5,877 bases of DNA from Halanaerobiales bacterium (GCA_016278415.1 JADQBV010000431.1:1-5877), one strand, 5' to 3'. Counted from the stretch's first letter, positions 1 through 5,806 are shown. The notes: generated by a model from the sequence alone, not told the origin. Translations and numbers: made by a program.

Positions 1-110
1 ATAAGAAGAAGTTATCATATCACATTAAGGGGAAAGTGAAGAAAGAAGACGGATTGGATGTTAAATGGGAAGATGGAAAGCTGAAATTGGATTATAACAG
101 GAAGTTTTAA
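1..110 (+). CDS. 3' end of an unidentified upstream gene (partial)
   Basis: An open frame enters from the left edge and ends at TAA 108-110. The last ~35 residues are very Lys/Asp/Glu-rich and hydrophilic, ending in LKLDYNRKF. An intrinsic terminator starts at the stop codon, which supports a real gene end. The codons (AAG, CTG, GGG, TGG) are clearly less AT-biased than those of the genes that follow, so this is probably resident DNA rather than part of the defence island. I do not recognise the family from this short tail and assign no function. The frame is the only one open across the segment that runs into the terminator. Confidence 0.6.
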   Translation, partial: KKKLSYHIKGKVKKEDGLDVKWEDGKLKLDYNRKF

Positions 111-134
111 AAAACGCTCTTTGAGCGTTTTTTT
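109..134 (+). terminator. Rho-independent terminator of the upstream partial gene
   Basis: A perfect hairpin has stem AAAAAACGCTC (109-119), loop TTT (120-122) and complementary arm GAGCGTTTTTT (123-133), running into a T tract that ends at 134. The A-run/T-run symmetry means it could also terminate leftward transcription. It separates the upstream gene from the defence genes. Confidence 0.9.
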
Positions 135-281
135 ACTTTTTATGCAGGATTTAGTAATCTTTTAGTGAAATATATTATTATATATATTAATTATTGTAAT
201 AAAAGTGATTTCGTATTACTGATTTTAAGGAAGTATATGTTTATTAAAATTTATAGTTATTAACTTAACTAAAGTCCTGTA

Positions 282-309
282 ATCTTAGTTTTGACGAAAT
301 TGCTAAGAT
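282..309. repeat. Inverted repeat just upstream of the abi gene (possible operator or leader hairpin)
   Basis: Perfect 7-bp arms ATCTTAG (282-288) and CTAAGAT (303-309) flank a 14-nt centre. The right arm ends 3 nt before the SD of the gene at 328, so the repeat could be a repressor site or an mRNA hairpin affecting initiation. A second, weaker pair, GTAATA (196-201) and TATTAC (214-219), lies farther upstream. In DNA this AT-rich such short repeats can arise by chance. I see no convincing -35/-10 pair in 135-327. Confidence 0.3.
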
Positions 310-327
310 AATAAGGAGAGGATTTTT

Positions 328-1152
328 TTGAATAAATATTTGAAGTCTAAAAATTTTTATATTATATTACTGGTAATAACTGTCATTATAATGCCAATAT
401 TTATTAATTGGTTAGTAACAACAAATCTTTCAGTTTCATTTATCTTTGATAAGATTGAAACAAATAATGACTGGATTAGTTTTTATGGTAGTTATTTAGG
501 AGGAATAATTGGTGGATTATTTACTTTGTTTGGAGTTATGTTAACAATAAATAAAAATGATAAGCAAAGAAAAAGAACAGATATTTTTCAATTTGAAAAT
601 ACTTTTTTTAAATTAATATCTTTACATAATAATTTAGCACAAGATATTACTATTCAAAAAGATGCAGAAGAAAAAATATCAGGTCGAGATGCTTTAAAAT
701 GGTTTAGTAATGAATTAAAAAATAAATATAAAACTAGTATCGAAGAGGATTATAAAACTTATGATGTTGATATTACGCTATCTGTAAAATACAGAATTAT
801 AAAACAAGTTTTTGAACAAATGTTTAATAAACATGAAAATTCATTAAGCCATTATATTAGGACTTTTAGTAATATACTTAAAACCATAAATGATGTCAAT
901 AATAAAGATTATTATATTGATTATACATCAATATTAAGGGCTCAACTTTCTACACCAGAAATCATTATTATATTCTATTATGCTTTAACATATGCAAAAG
1001 AGGATCAATTAGTATATTTATTAGAAGAAACTAACATAATTGATAATAATGAAAAAAATATATTAATTTCTGAGGATCATTATAATATTTTTTTAGATAT
1101 AGAAAATTATTCAAATGAAAATATTGATGATGTTGATATTTTTCTAAAATAA
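328..1152 (+). CDS. putAbiC-type putative phage abortive-infection membrane protein
   Basis: A 274-residue protein with two N-terminal membrane segments (about residues 10-30 and 54-74; the second is Gly-rich, GGIIGGLF) and a cytosolic helical domain. Landmarks of the putative phage abortive-infection family (putAbiC) are an FENTFFKLISLHN stretch at about 89-101, GRDA at 119-122, HYIRTFSNIL at about 175-184 and ILRAQLSTPE at 202-211, followed by a hydrophobic segment. Members are found in defence islands and are presumed to act in phage exclusion; the mechanism is not established. The TTG start at 328 is chosen because AAGGAGAGG (313-321) sits 6 nt upstream and the first in-frame ATG lies inside the first TM. 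It is separated by 258 nt from the next gene, so it is probably a stand-alone unit. Family assignment is by motif memory, not a search. Confidence 0.8.
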   Translation: MNKYLKSKNFYIILLVITVIIMPIFINWLVTTNLSVSFIFDKIETNNDWISFYGSYLGGIIGGLFTLFGVMLTINKNDKQRKRTDIFQFENTFFKLISLHNNLAQDITIQKDAEEKISGRDALKWFSNELKNKYKTSIEEDYKTYDVDITLSVKYRIIKQVFEQMFNKHENSLSHYIRTFSNILKTINDVNNKDYYIDYTSILRAQLSTPEIIIIFYYALTYAKEDQLVYLLEETNIIDNNEKNILISEDHYNIFLDIENYSNENIDDVDIFLK

Positions 1153-1331
1153 AATTATACTTTGAAGTCCGCAACTTTTTCGAAACCAGCTAATTAAAGT
1201 CAAGTATTTTTTAAAAAAATTATATGATGATTGTAAAACAATATACTATAATGATGGAATAATATATAGATACTCAGGATAAGGTAAATTTTAAATAAAA
1301 ATAGTAATAATTCTCTTAATAACTTAATTCA

Positions 1332-1360
1332 TTGTAAAGAAAATATCTATATGATATGAT
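1332..1360 (+). promoter_or_regulatory. Candidate sigma-A promoter of the five-gene operon
   Basis: TTGTAA (1332-1337; 4/6 match to TTGACA) is followed by a 17-nt spacer and TATGAT (1355-1360; 5/6 match to TATAAT). A perfect TATAAT overlaps at 1360-1365 but has no -35 at proper distance. The predicted start, near 1367, gives a leader of about 45 nt before ATG 1411. It lies in the only long non-coding gap (1153-1410) before the operon. Otherwise that gap holds only AT-rich sequence, including a GC-free T6/A7 palindrome near 1206-1220. AT-rich DNA produces many such matches, so this is tentative. Confidence 0.45.
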
Positions 1361-1410
1361 ATAATAAACAACAATAATTTACATATTTTACACAATAATG
1401 GGGAGAGTGT

Positions 1411-2427
1411 ATGGATAAAAATATTATAAATTCTAAACTTGAGTTTTTATACAAATCTATCGAAGATTCTCAAAATATAATAAGATTTACTGATAGTAAA
1501 GCTGGTGCTATTATAGCTGCTTGGGTAGCTATATTTACTATTTCCTACAATATTAGTGTTACAGAAAAAATAAATGTTTATTTTGTTTCATTAAAATCTA
1601 ATATTAATATTCTTGAAGATATATTATTAATATTAATTATTATATTAGCATCATTCTTTGCTTTTAGAAGTATATGGTTGGTATTTTTGGCGATTAAACC
1701 AAAAAATAATCCATGTGAACATATTGATATAAAAGCACAAAATAAACCAGAAAATTTATTTTATATTTGTTCTGTAGAACCAAAAATTAAAGGTGAGCAT
1801 CTTTTCTTAAATACAAAAAATGTGAAATTGCAATTATCTACAAAGGATTATATAGAAAAACTAAATAAGCTTGATGATAATGGCTTAATATTAGAATTGT
1901 CATATGAATTACAAAAATTATCTTTTATTAGAGAATTAAAAATAACAAGAGTAAATTACGCAATTCAAAATTTGTTTTATTTTTTAGTTGCAGCGTTATC
2001 AATATACATATATGGATTAATATTAAAATTTTCGGGAGGGAGTATTATGGCTAATATAAGTCTGAATGTCAACCTTTTCATCGTGCTATTTGTAAGTCAT
2101 TTAATAGCCGATTATTTATTTCAAACTGATAGACAAGCTATAGAAAAACAAAAAGAATACATCTCTTTAATTAAACACTCCTGTATTTATACAATTTCTA
2201 TAATCGTAATTACTTATATAATACTGGGAGTATTTTCATGGAATCTAACTCTATTTTTATTACTTTCTCACACTATTATAGATAAAGGGTTTCTAATAAA
2301 TTGGTGGTTAAAGTATGTTAAACTTATTAAAAATCCTGAAAAAGAAGAGTATAATGAGTTAAGGACAAAGATAGACCAAGTATTCCATATTATTATCTTA
2401 TTTTTAATATCTTTATATATAGGGTGA
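1411..2427 (+). CDS. pycTM: Pycsar-type transmembrane effector (PycTM-like) fused to a DUF3307 membrane domain
   Basis: A 338-residue protein. Residues 1-207 resemble the Pycsar effector PycTM: an amphipathic N-terminal helix, the hallmark DSKAG (28-32) leading into TM1 (about 31-50), TM2 (about 68-95), a cytosolic helical part, and TM3 (about 187-206) after ELQKLSFIRELKITR. PycTM proteins bind the cyclic pyrimidine made by the partner cyclase and are thought to disrupt the membrane. Residues 213-338 match DUF3307: HLIADYLFQTD (230-240), H256, SHTIID (286-291) and IDQVFH (321-326), with His/Asp residues placed in or beside hydrophobic helices. This C-terminal extension is not part of the ordinary PycTM effector, and its function is unknown. 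The start ATG follows GGGGAGAG (1400-1407). It is the first gene of the operon, 34 nt before the cyclase. Sure of the membrane architecture; fairly sure of both domain names. Confidence 0.8.
   Translation: MDKNIINSKLEFLYKSIEDSQNIIRFTDSKAGAIIAAWVAIFTISYNISVTEKINVYFVSLKSNINILEDILLILIIILASFFAFRSIWLVFLAIKPKNNPCEHIDIKAQNKPENLFYICSVEPKIKGEHLFLNTKNVKLQLSTKDYIEKLNKLDDNGLILELSYELQKLSFIRELKITRVNYAIQNLFYFLVAALSIYIYGLILKFSGGSIMANISLNVNLFIVLFVSHLIADYLFQTDRQAIEKQKEYISLIKHSCIYTISIIVITYIILGVFSWNLTLFLLLSHTIIDKGFLINWWLKYVKLIKNPEKEEYNELRTKIDQVFHIIILFLISLYIG
2034..2049 (+). promoter_or_regulatory. Internal SD and in-frame ATG inside the effector gene, at the DUF3307 boundary
   Basis: GGGAGGG (2034-2040) contains a perfect GGAGG and lies 6 nt before ATG 2047, which is in frame with the effector gene (Met213). 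Initiation here would make a separate 126-residue DUF3307 protein ending at 2427. The SD encodes the Ser-Gly-Gly-Ser linker between the two domains, using TCG and GGG codons that are uncommon in this AT-rich gene. Whether it is used cannot be decided from sequence; it may be a relic of a gene fusion. Confidence 0.5.
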
Positions 2428-2449
2428 CAATTAGAATCTTTAATTATTT

Positions 2450-2464
2450 GGGGGGGTTATCTTG
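2450..2464 (+). promoter_or_regulatory. Unusual G7 ribosome-binding site deciding a TTG start for the cyclase
   Basis: Seven consecutive G (2450-2456) stand 5 nt before TTG 2462 in otherwise AT-rich intergenic DNA. The run can pair with the pyrimidine-rich anti-SD through G-C and G-U pairs. No better SD lies upstream, and the cyclase reading begins sensibly here (MKTFKEIYDE). Confidence 0.65.
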
Positions 2465-3397
2465 AAAACTTTTAAAGAAATATATGATGAGATTTATCAA
2501 CATCCAGAAGATGCTAACATTTTTAAAGAAGAAAAATATACTCAATTTAGAGAAAGTGTTGCTTCAAAACATGGCGAGATGGGATTTATTGTTAATAAAA
2601 ATGATTCTACTGGATTAGGGCATCCTTTATATAATGATTTGGAATTAGGAGAAACATTTCCTGGAGATCTAATAGTGTTTTTTTTAGACATAAGAGGTTT
2701 TACAAAACTATCTATATCTATCGATAATCAAGAATTGGTTAGAATATTACAAGCTGTATCAGCAGCCTCTATATATTGTGTACTACAATATGGTGGTTTT
2801 GTAGCAGAATTTACTGGTGATGGAATCATGGCTTATTTTGGTGGTAGAAATACTAATGAAGAAGATGCTTTTAACGCGTTAAAGACTACTTCTTTGTTAA
2901 TGAAAGGTATAAAGGAAACAGTAAATGAGAGATTAAATTTATATGGAGATGAAACAGTTAAAGTAGGGATGGGATTAGAATTCGGGAATGTTTTATGGAC
3001 AAGAATAGGTTTACCTGATACAAATCAAGTTAAACCTGTTTCAGAGGTTCAATTTATAGCAGGTAAAAGTTCATGTCAGTCAGGAGCCTGGGAAGCAGTT
3101 ATAGGTAGTAATATAGCTGAATGGGTACCAGACATATATAAAGATAAGTATGATACATATTCTTTTCAAAGAAATAAAAAGCCATATCAGTATGAAAGGT
3201 TTTTATTTAATTGGAATAAATTTTATAATGACTACAATGTAGAAAGCGATGTTCTAAAATCGTCACTAATGGAAAATAAATTACCAACATTAAATACTGT
3301 AGTCATTAATAATGCTGATAATACAACTATTTCTTCAAATGATAAGTCAACTTCTGGTCACAGACCACTAAAAGACCAGCCTTTTTTTGGAGAGTGA
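2462..3397 (+). CDS. pycC: Class III nucleotide cyclase, Pycsar PycC-like (cyclic pyrimidine synthase)
   Basis: A 311-residue soluble protein with one class III (adenylate/guanylate-type) cyclase domain at about residues 65-215, no TM segment and no receiver or HAMP domain. The two metal-binding aspartates are visible: D76 in LDIRGFTKL and D120 in FTGDGIMAYFGG. GLEFGNVLW (171-179) is the expected glycine-containing strand. The usual Asn-x3-Arg near the end of the domain is replaced by AGKSSCQSGAWEA (200-212), as expected for a divergent Pycsar cyclase rather than a housekeeping adenylate cyclase. Pycsar cyclases make cCMP or cUMP during phage infection; which one cannot be read here. About 37 C-terminal residues (275-311) are polar, low in complexity and probably disordered, ending in PFFGE, a plausible conjugation tail. 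The neighbouring PycTM-like effector supports the Pycsar call. It ends 6 nt before the E2 gene. Confidence 0.85.
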   Translation: MKTFKEIYDEIYQHPEDANIFKEEKYTQFRESVASKHGEMGFIVNKNDSTGLGHPLYNDLELGETFPGDLIVFFLDIRGFTKLSISIDNQELVRILQAVSAASIYCVLQYGGFVAEFTGDGIMAYFGGRNTNEEDAFNALKTTSLLMKGIKETVNERLNLYGDETVKVGMGLEFGNVLWTRIGLPDTNQVKPVSEVQFIAGKSSCQSGAWEAVIGSNIAEWVPDIYKDKYDTYSFQRNKKPYQYERFLFNWNKFYNDYNVESDVLKSSLMENKLPTLNTVVINNADNTTISSNDKSTSGHRPLKDQPFFGE

Positions 3398-3403
3398 CTC
3401 ATT

Positions 3404-3844
3404 ATGTATTGGTTTGAGGCTGATAAAAGAAGGTTTGTATTGGAGTATATAAAGGTTAATAATAAATATCCTGATTTTATATTAAATATAGAAGATGATG
3501 AAGTTATATATAAAGGTGAGGTTAATTTATTACCTCAAGGGGTTACCGCTCCTCCTTTAGAAATTCAAATAATTTGCAAAGACAGTTATCCTGTTACTGA
3601 ACCAAAGATATACCCATTATGTCCAAACATTCCCAAGGAATGTTATGGTCATAATTGGCATAGATGGAAAGACGGAAAAATATGTTTTATACATCCTAAG
3701 ATGTGGACAATCAATTATTTTTTAGTAGAAGCGATAGAAAAAGTGGAAATATGGTATTTTAATTTCTTAGCTTATGTGAATAATTTGATAGAAGATATGC
3801 CAGATGAAGGTTTAGCTAATGTTCCTGTTAAAGGTGGTTGTTAA
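3404..3844 (+). CDS. E2-like ubiquitin-conjugating-type protein (Cap2 E2-domain equivalent)
   Basis: A 146-residue protein with the bacterial E2 fold signature: strands around 24-60, the YPVTEPKIYP motif (62-71) like the E2 YPxxPP segment, a His/Trp-rich loop GHNWHRW (82-88), then GKICFIHPKMW (91-101) with C94 as the likely catalytic cysteine, and C-terminal helices at about 103-131. E2s of type II CBASS (the N-terminal half of Cap2) accept the activated substrate from E1 as a thioester and pass it on to a target. Here the E2 is a separate gene lying between cyclase and E1. Its SD (GGAGAG, 3389-3394) overlaps the end of the cyclase gene, and its stop lies 1 nt before the E1 TTG start, suggesting coupled translation. 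The protein ends in KGGC, but those codons are also the SD of the next gene. Confidence 0.82.
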   Translation: MYWFEADKRRFVLEYIKVNNKYPDFILNIEDDEVIYKGEVNLLPQGVTAPPLEIQIICKDSYPVTEPKIYPLCPNIPKECYGHNWHRWKDGKICFIHPKMWTINYFLVEAIEKVEIWYFNFLAYVNNLIEDMPDEGLANVPVKGGC

Positions 3845-3848
3845 ATTG
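3830..3848 (+). promoter_or_regulatory. SD deciding the TTG start of the E1 gene
   Basis: AAAGGTGG (3830-3837) differs by one base from the ideal AAAGGAGG and stands 8 nt before TTG 3846. That start is 1 nt after the E2 stop codon (3842-3844), a geometry typical of termination-reinitiation. The competing in-frame ATG at 3819 has only GAAGG (3806-3810) upstream and would add nine residues (MFLLKVVVK) not expected in the family. Confidence 0.65.
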
Positions 3849-5156
3849 GGACATTTTAATAATTTTCTTATAGGAAAAGAACTTGTTAATAAAATAAAAA
3901 ATTGTGATAAAGATTGGGGTAAATTAGTAGGATTTAACTCAGAAAATGTTGTAGGAATTATATCTGCTGATATTGGTCTTGAAAAAAATGCTACATGTAA
4001 AGCTTCTTCTGCATTAATAGAACATAGATTTATTATGAATGGATTTAATAAAGATAATAAATATTGGTTAAAAGTTGATTCAGAAACATTTAAGCAATTT
4101 AATAAAGGTTATTTATTGGACTTTAAAAAGGATAACATTAAATTATCTACAGAAATAGAAGATATAATTAGTGAAAATCTATTTAGTTACTTTTTTATTG
4201 TTGGAGAGGAAGACAAATTGTGTGCGGGTATGTTTGCATTTGCTGATGATTTTTTTCTTTTTTTTAAAGGAAAGTGTAGTATATTAGAAGAGGAATTTTC
4301 TCCATTTGAAAGGATAGATGGTATAATGCCACTTGAGGAATTAAAAGAAAAAAGTGCTACCATCATAGGTTTAGGAAGTGGAGGATCTTTTATTGCTATG
4401 GAGCTCGCAGCAGCTGGCATAGGTAAGTTACATTTATTTGATTATGACAGATTAAATCGTGTAAATTTGTTTAGGCATTTATGTGGTCAAAGGGATTTAG
4501 GTAGAAAAAAGGTAAATGCAGTTGCCGATATGATTAAAGAACATATGTTGCCATCTGAAGTATTTACATATGATAAGAATATATTAAAAGATGTAAATGA
4601 GCTAAGAAAAGTAATTAACGATGCTGATATAGTTGTTTGTGCAACAGATAATATTAAATCTAGAGAGATGGCTAATTATTTGGCAGTGTTATCAAATACA
4701 AATTTGGTTCTTGTATCAACATTTGACAATGCTAGAATAGGAGAAATTATACATGTCATACCAGGGCGTAGTGCTTGTTATGAGTGTACAAGACATAAGT
4801 TGAGTGAAGAAAATAGTTTGGATGTTTTTCAAACTAATGAAAATATATTACCATATAGTTCTCAAAGTACTAAAAAAGAACCTAGCCAAGGAACAAGAAC
4901 TGATATAATTATAGTTGCAGCTATGGCGGCTAAAGTAGTAATTATGTCTTTAATAAATCAGAGTCAACTAAAATATAATTATATTACTTGGGGTTCTCTT
5001 AGAAATACAGAATATAATAATCCCTTTAAATTCAAGAATCCTTTCCAGACAAATTATACTAACTATAGAATTCATCCCAATTGTCCCATTTGTGGTAATA
5101 TACCTGAAGAAATTAAAGGAATAGATATAGAGGAGAAATATAATGAAATTGTTTAA
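3846..5156 (+). CDS. E1/ThiF-like activating enzyme (Cap2 E1-domain equivalent)
   Basis: 436 residues from TTG 3846. Residues 1-155 form an N-terminal domain without a motif I recognise, perhaps matching the linker/inactive half of Cap2. Residues 160-420 are a ThiF/E1 adenylation domain: nucleotide loop GLGSGGS (175-181), FDYD (198-201), RVNLFRH (205-211) with the conserved Asn and Arg, GRKK (219-222) and ATDN (266-269). Cys pairs 311/314 and 413/416 are a likely zinc site. E1 enzymes adenylate the C-terminal carboxylate of a ubiquitin-like substrate; in type II CBASS the substrate is the cyclase itself. Between the zinc pairs (315-412), where ThiF-type E1s carry the catalytic cysteine, there is no Cys; the region is Ser/Thr-rich (SSQSTKKEPSQGT). 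E2 plus E1 here total 582 residues, close to one fused Cap2. The last 14 nt overlap the JAB gene. Confidence 0.85.
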   Translation: MGHFNNFLIGKELVNKIKNCDKDWGKLVGFNSENVVGIISADIGLEKNATCKASSALIEHRFIMNGFNKDNKYWLKVDSETFKQFNKGYLLDFKKDNIKLSTEIEDIISENLFSYFFIVGEEDKLCAGMFAFADDFFLFFKGKCSILEEEFSPFERIDGIMPLEELKEKSATIIGLGSGGSFIAMELAAAGIGKLHLFDYDRLNRVNLFRHLCGQRDLGRKKVNAVADMIKEHMLPSEVFTYDKNILKDVNELRKVINDADIVVCATDNIKSREMANYLAVLSNTNLVLVSTFDNARIGEIIHVIPGRSACYECTRHKLSEENSLDVFQTNENILPYSSQSTKKEPSQGTRTDIIIVAAMAAKVVIMSLINQSQLKYNYITWGSLRNTEYNNPFKFKNPFQTNYTNYRIHPNCPICGNIPEEIKGIDIEEKYNEIV

Positions 5157-5634
5157 TGAATATTATAATAAATATAAAAGGAAAGGTTTATTAATTCTAA
5201 AAGAAGAAGTATATAACACTATTATAGATGTTGCACTGAAGAGTTTGGATGTTGAAACAGGTGGTATATTAATGGGATATGATAAAGACTTTTATACTGT
5301 GGAAGTTACACATGTATCACTACCAGGGCCTAATGCAATTCGAACTAAAACAAAATTTTTGAGAGATACAAAGTATTGCGAGAAAGTTTTGAAAGAAAAT
5401 TATAATAAATATGGTGTTGATTATGTTGGTGAATGGCATAGTCATGTAGTTAATTTAGGTGAATTAAGTAGTGGTGATATTTTAACATTGACAGCAATAA
5501 TGATGGATCCTGATTACAATTTTAACTCTTTCGCAAAAATATTAGCTATAGTAAAAGATAGTCAAGTTTATTTAAAGGGTTATATTATTTCTGAAAAAAA
5601 CTTATTATTACCTGCTAAAATACAAGTAATCTAA
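5143..5634 (+). CDS. JAB/JAMM-family metallo-isopeptidase (Cap3-like deconjugase)
   Basis: A 163-residue single-domain JAB/MPN protein with the full JAMM zinc site: E39 in ETGGILMG (38-45), then EWHSH (97-101) with H99 and H101, and S109/D112, matching HxHx7SxxD exactly. JAMM peptidases of this type cleave ubiquitin-like conjugates; in type II CBASS the homologue Cap3 removes the cyclase from its conjugates and so limits signalling. No signal peptide or TM is visible, so it is cytosolic. ATG 5143 follows AGAGGAG (5129-5135) at 7 nt and overlaps the end of the E1 gene by 14 nt, so it is translationally coupled. It is the last gene of the operon; a hairpin terminator begins 58 nt after its stop. 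All catalytic residues are present, so it should be active. Confidence 0.9.
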   Translation: MKLFNEYYNKYKRKGLLILKEEVYNTIIDVALKSLDVETGGILMGYDKDFYTVEVTHVSLPGPNAIRTKTKFLRDTKYCEKVLKENYNKYGVDYVGEWHSHVVNLGELSSGDILTLTAIMMDPDYNFNSFAKILAIVKDSQVYLKGYIISEKNLLLPAKIQVI

Positions 5635-5692
5635 AATATTTGTTTATAATCAACTAATCACTGTAGGATACTGCCAAAATAATATATATTTA

Positions 5693-5717
5693 AAATCCCA
5701 TGTAAATCATGGGATTT
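5693..5717. terminator. Intrinsic, probably bidirectional, terminator after the operon
   Basis: A perfect 10-bp stem AAATCCCATG (5693-5702) and CATGGGATTT (5708-5717) encloses a 5-nt loop TAAAT. On the + strand it is followed only by TTT within the stem and then GATTAT, so the T-tail is weak. On the - strand it runs into TTTTAAATATATATTATTTT. Its place after the last gene supports termination. Confidence 0.75.
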
Positions 5718-5740
5718 GATTATATAGATACTGTATGGAA

Positions 5741-5768
5741 GGGGCAGTCTCATTCGAAATCCTGCCCC
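5741..5768. repeat. GC-rich inverted repeat GGGGCAG / CTGCCCC
   Basis: Perfect 7-bp arms at 5741-5747 and 5762-5768 flank a 14-nt centre. It stands out from the AT-rich surroundings. It could be a weak hairpin, or inverted binding sites for a DNA-binding protein, since the right arm is also part of the tandem 11-bp repeats described next. Confidence 0.55.
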
Positions 5769-5790
5769 AATCCTGCTCAAAACCTGTGGA
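5758..5790. repeat. Three 11-bp tandem repeats, possible recombinase arm-type sites
   Basis: AATCCTGCCCC (5758-5768), AATCCTGCTCA (5769-5779) and AAACCTGTGGA (5780-5790) repeat in phase every 11 bp; the first 8 bp are identical in the first two and match 6 of 8 in the third. A related inverted half-site lies at 5741-5747. Short direct repeats of this kind, spaced one helical turn apart, are common as arm-type binding sites next to tyrosine integrases of Gram-positive mobile elements. No integrase gene is visible in the window, so the role is inferred. Confidence 0.4.
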
Positions 5791-5806
5791 AATAGGCTAA
5801 AAATAC

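Noticed and set aside
291..312. TTGACG as -35 with GATAAT as -10 for the abi gene
   Set aside because: The spacer is only 10 nt; a 17-nt spacing would put the -10 in the SD, so this is not a workable promoter.
1203..1222. A/T palindrome (T6/A7) after the abi gene as a terminator
   Set aside because: It has no GC in the stem and no clear loop; too weak to call.
2462..3397. Cyclase as a CBASS CD-NTase
   Set aside because: There is no nucleotidyltransferase GS-x(n)-DxD motif; the LDIRGFT and TGDG motifs are those of class III cyclases.
3819..3821. ATG as E1 start, overlapping the E2 gene by 26 nt
   Set aside because: It has a weaker SD (GAAGG) than TTG 3846 (AAAGGTGG) and adds nine residues, although it cannot be fully excluded.
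3833..3841. E2 ending in Gly-Gly-Cys, recalling a ubiquitin-like GG tail
   Set aside because: The Lys-Gly-Gly codons form the SD of the E1 gene, which explains them without a tail function.
4245..4265. T-rich slippery run (T TTT TTT) in the E1 gene, and a T TTT TTA heptamer near 2681-2690 in the cyclase gene
   Set aside because: Both encode Phe/Leu stretches expected in AT-rich DNA. In E1 a -1 shift meets a stop at once, and no stimulatory structure is apparent.
4187..4420. Minus-strand open frame of 77 codons inside the E1 gene
   Set aside because: It is antisense to the conserved ThiF nucleotide-binding region, low in complexity (Ser/Pro/Lys) and has no recognisable motif; it is a shadow of the real gene.
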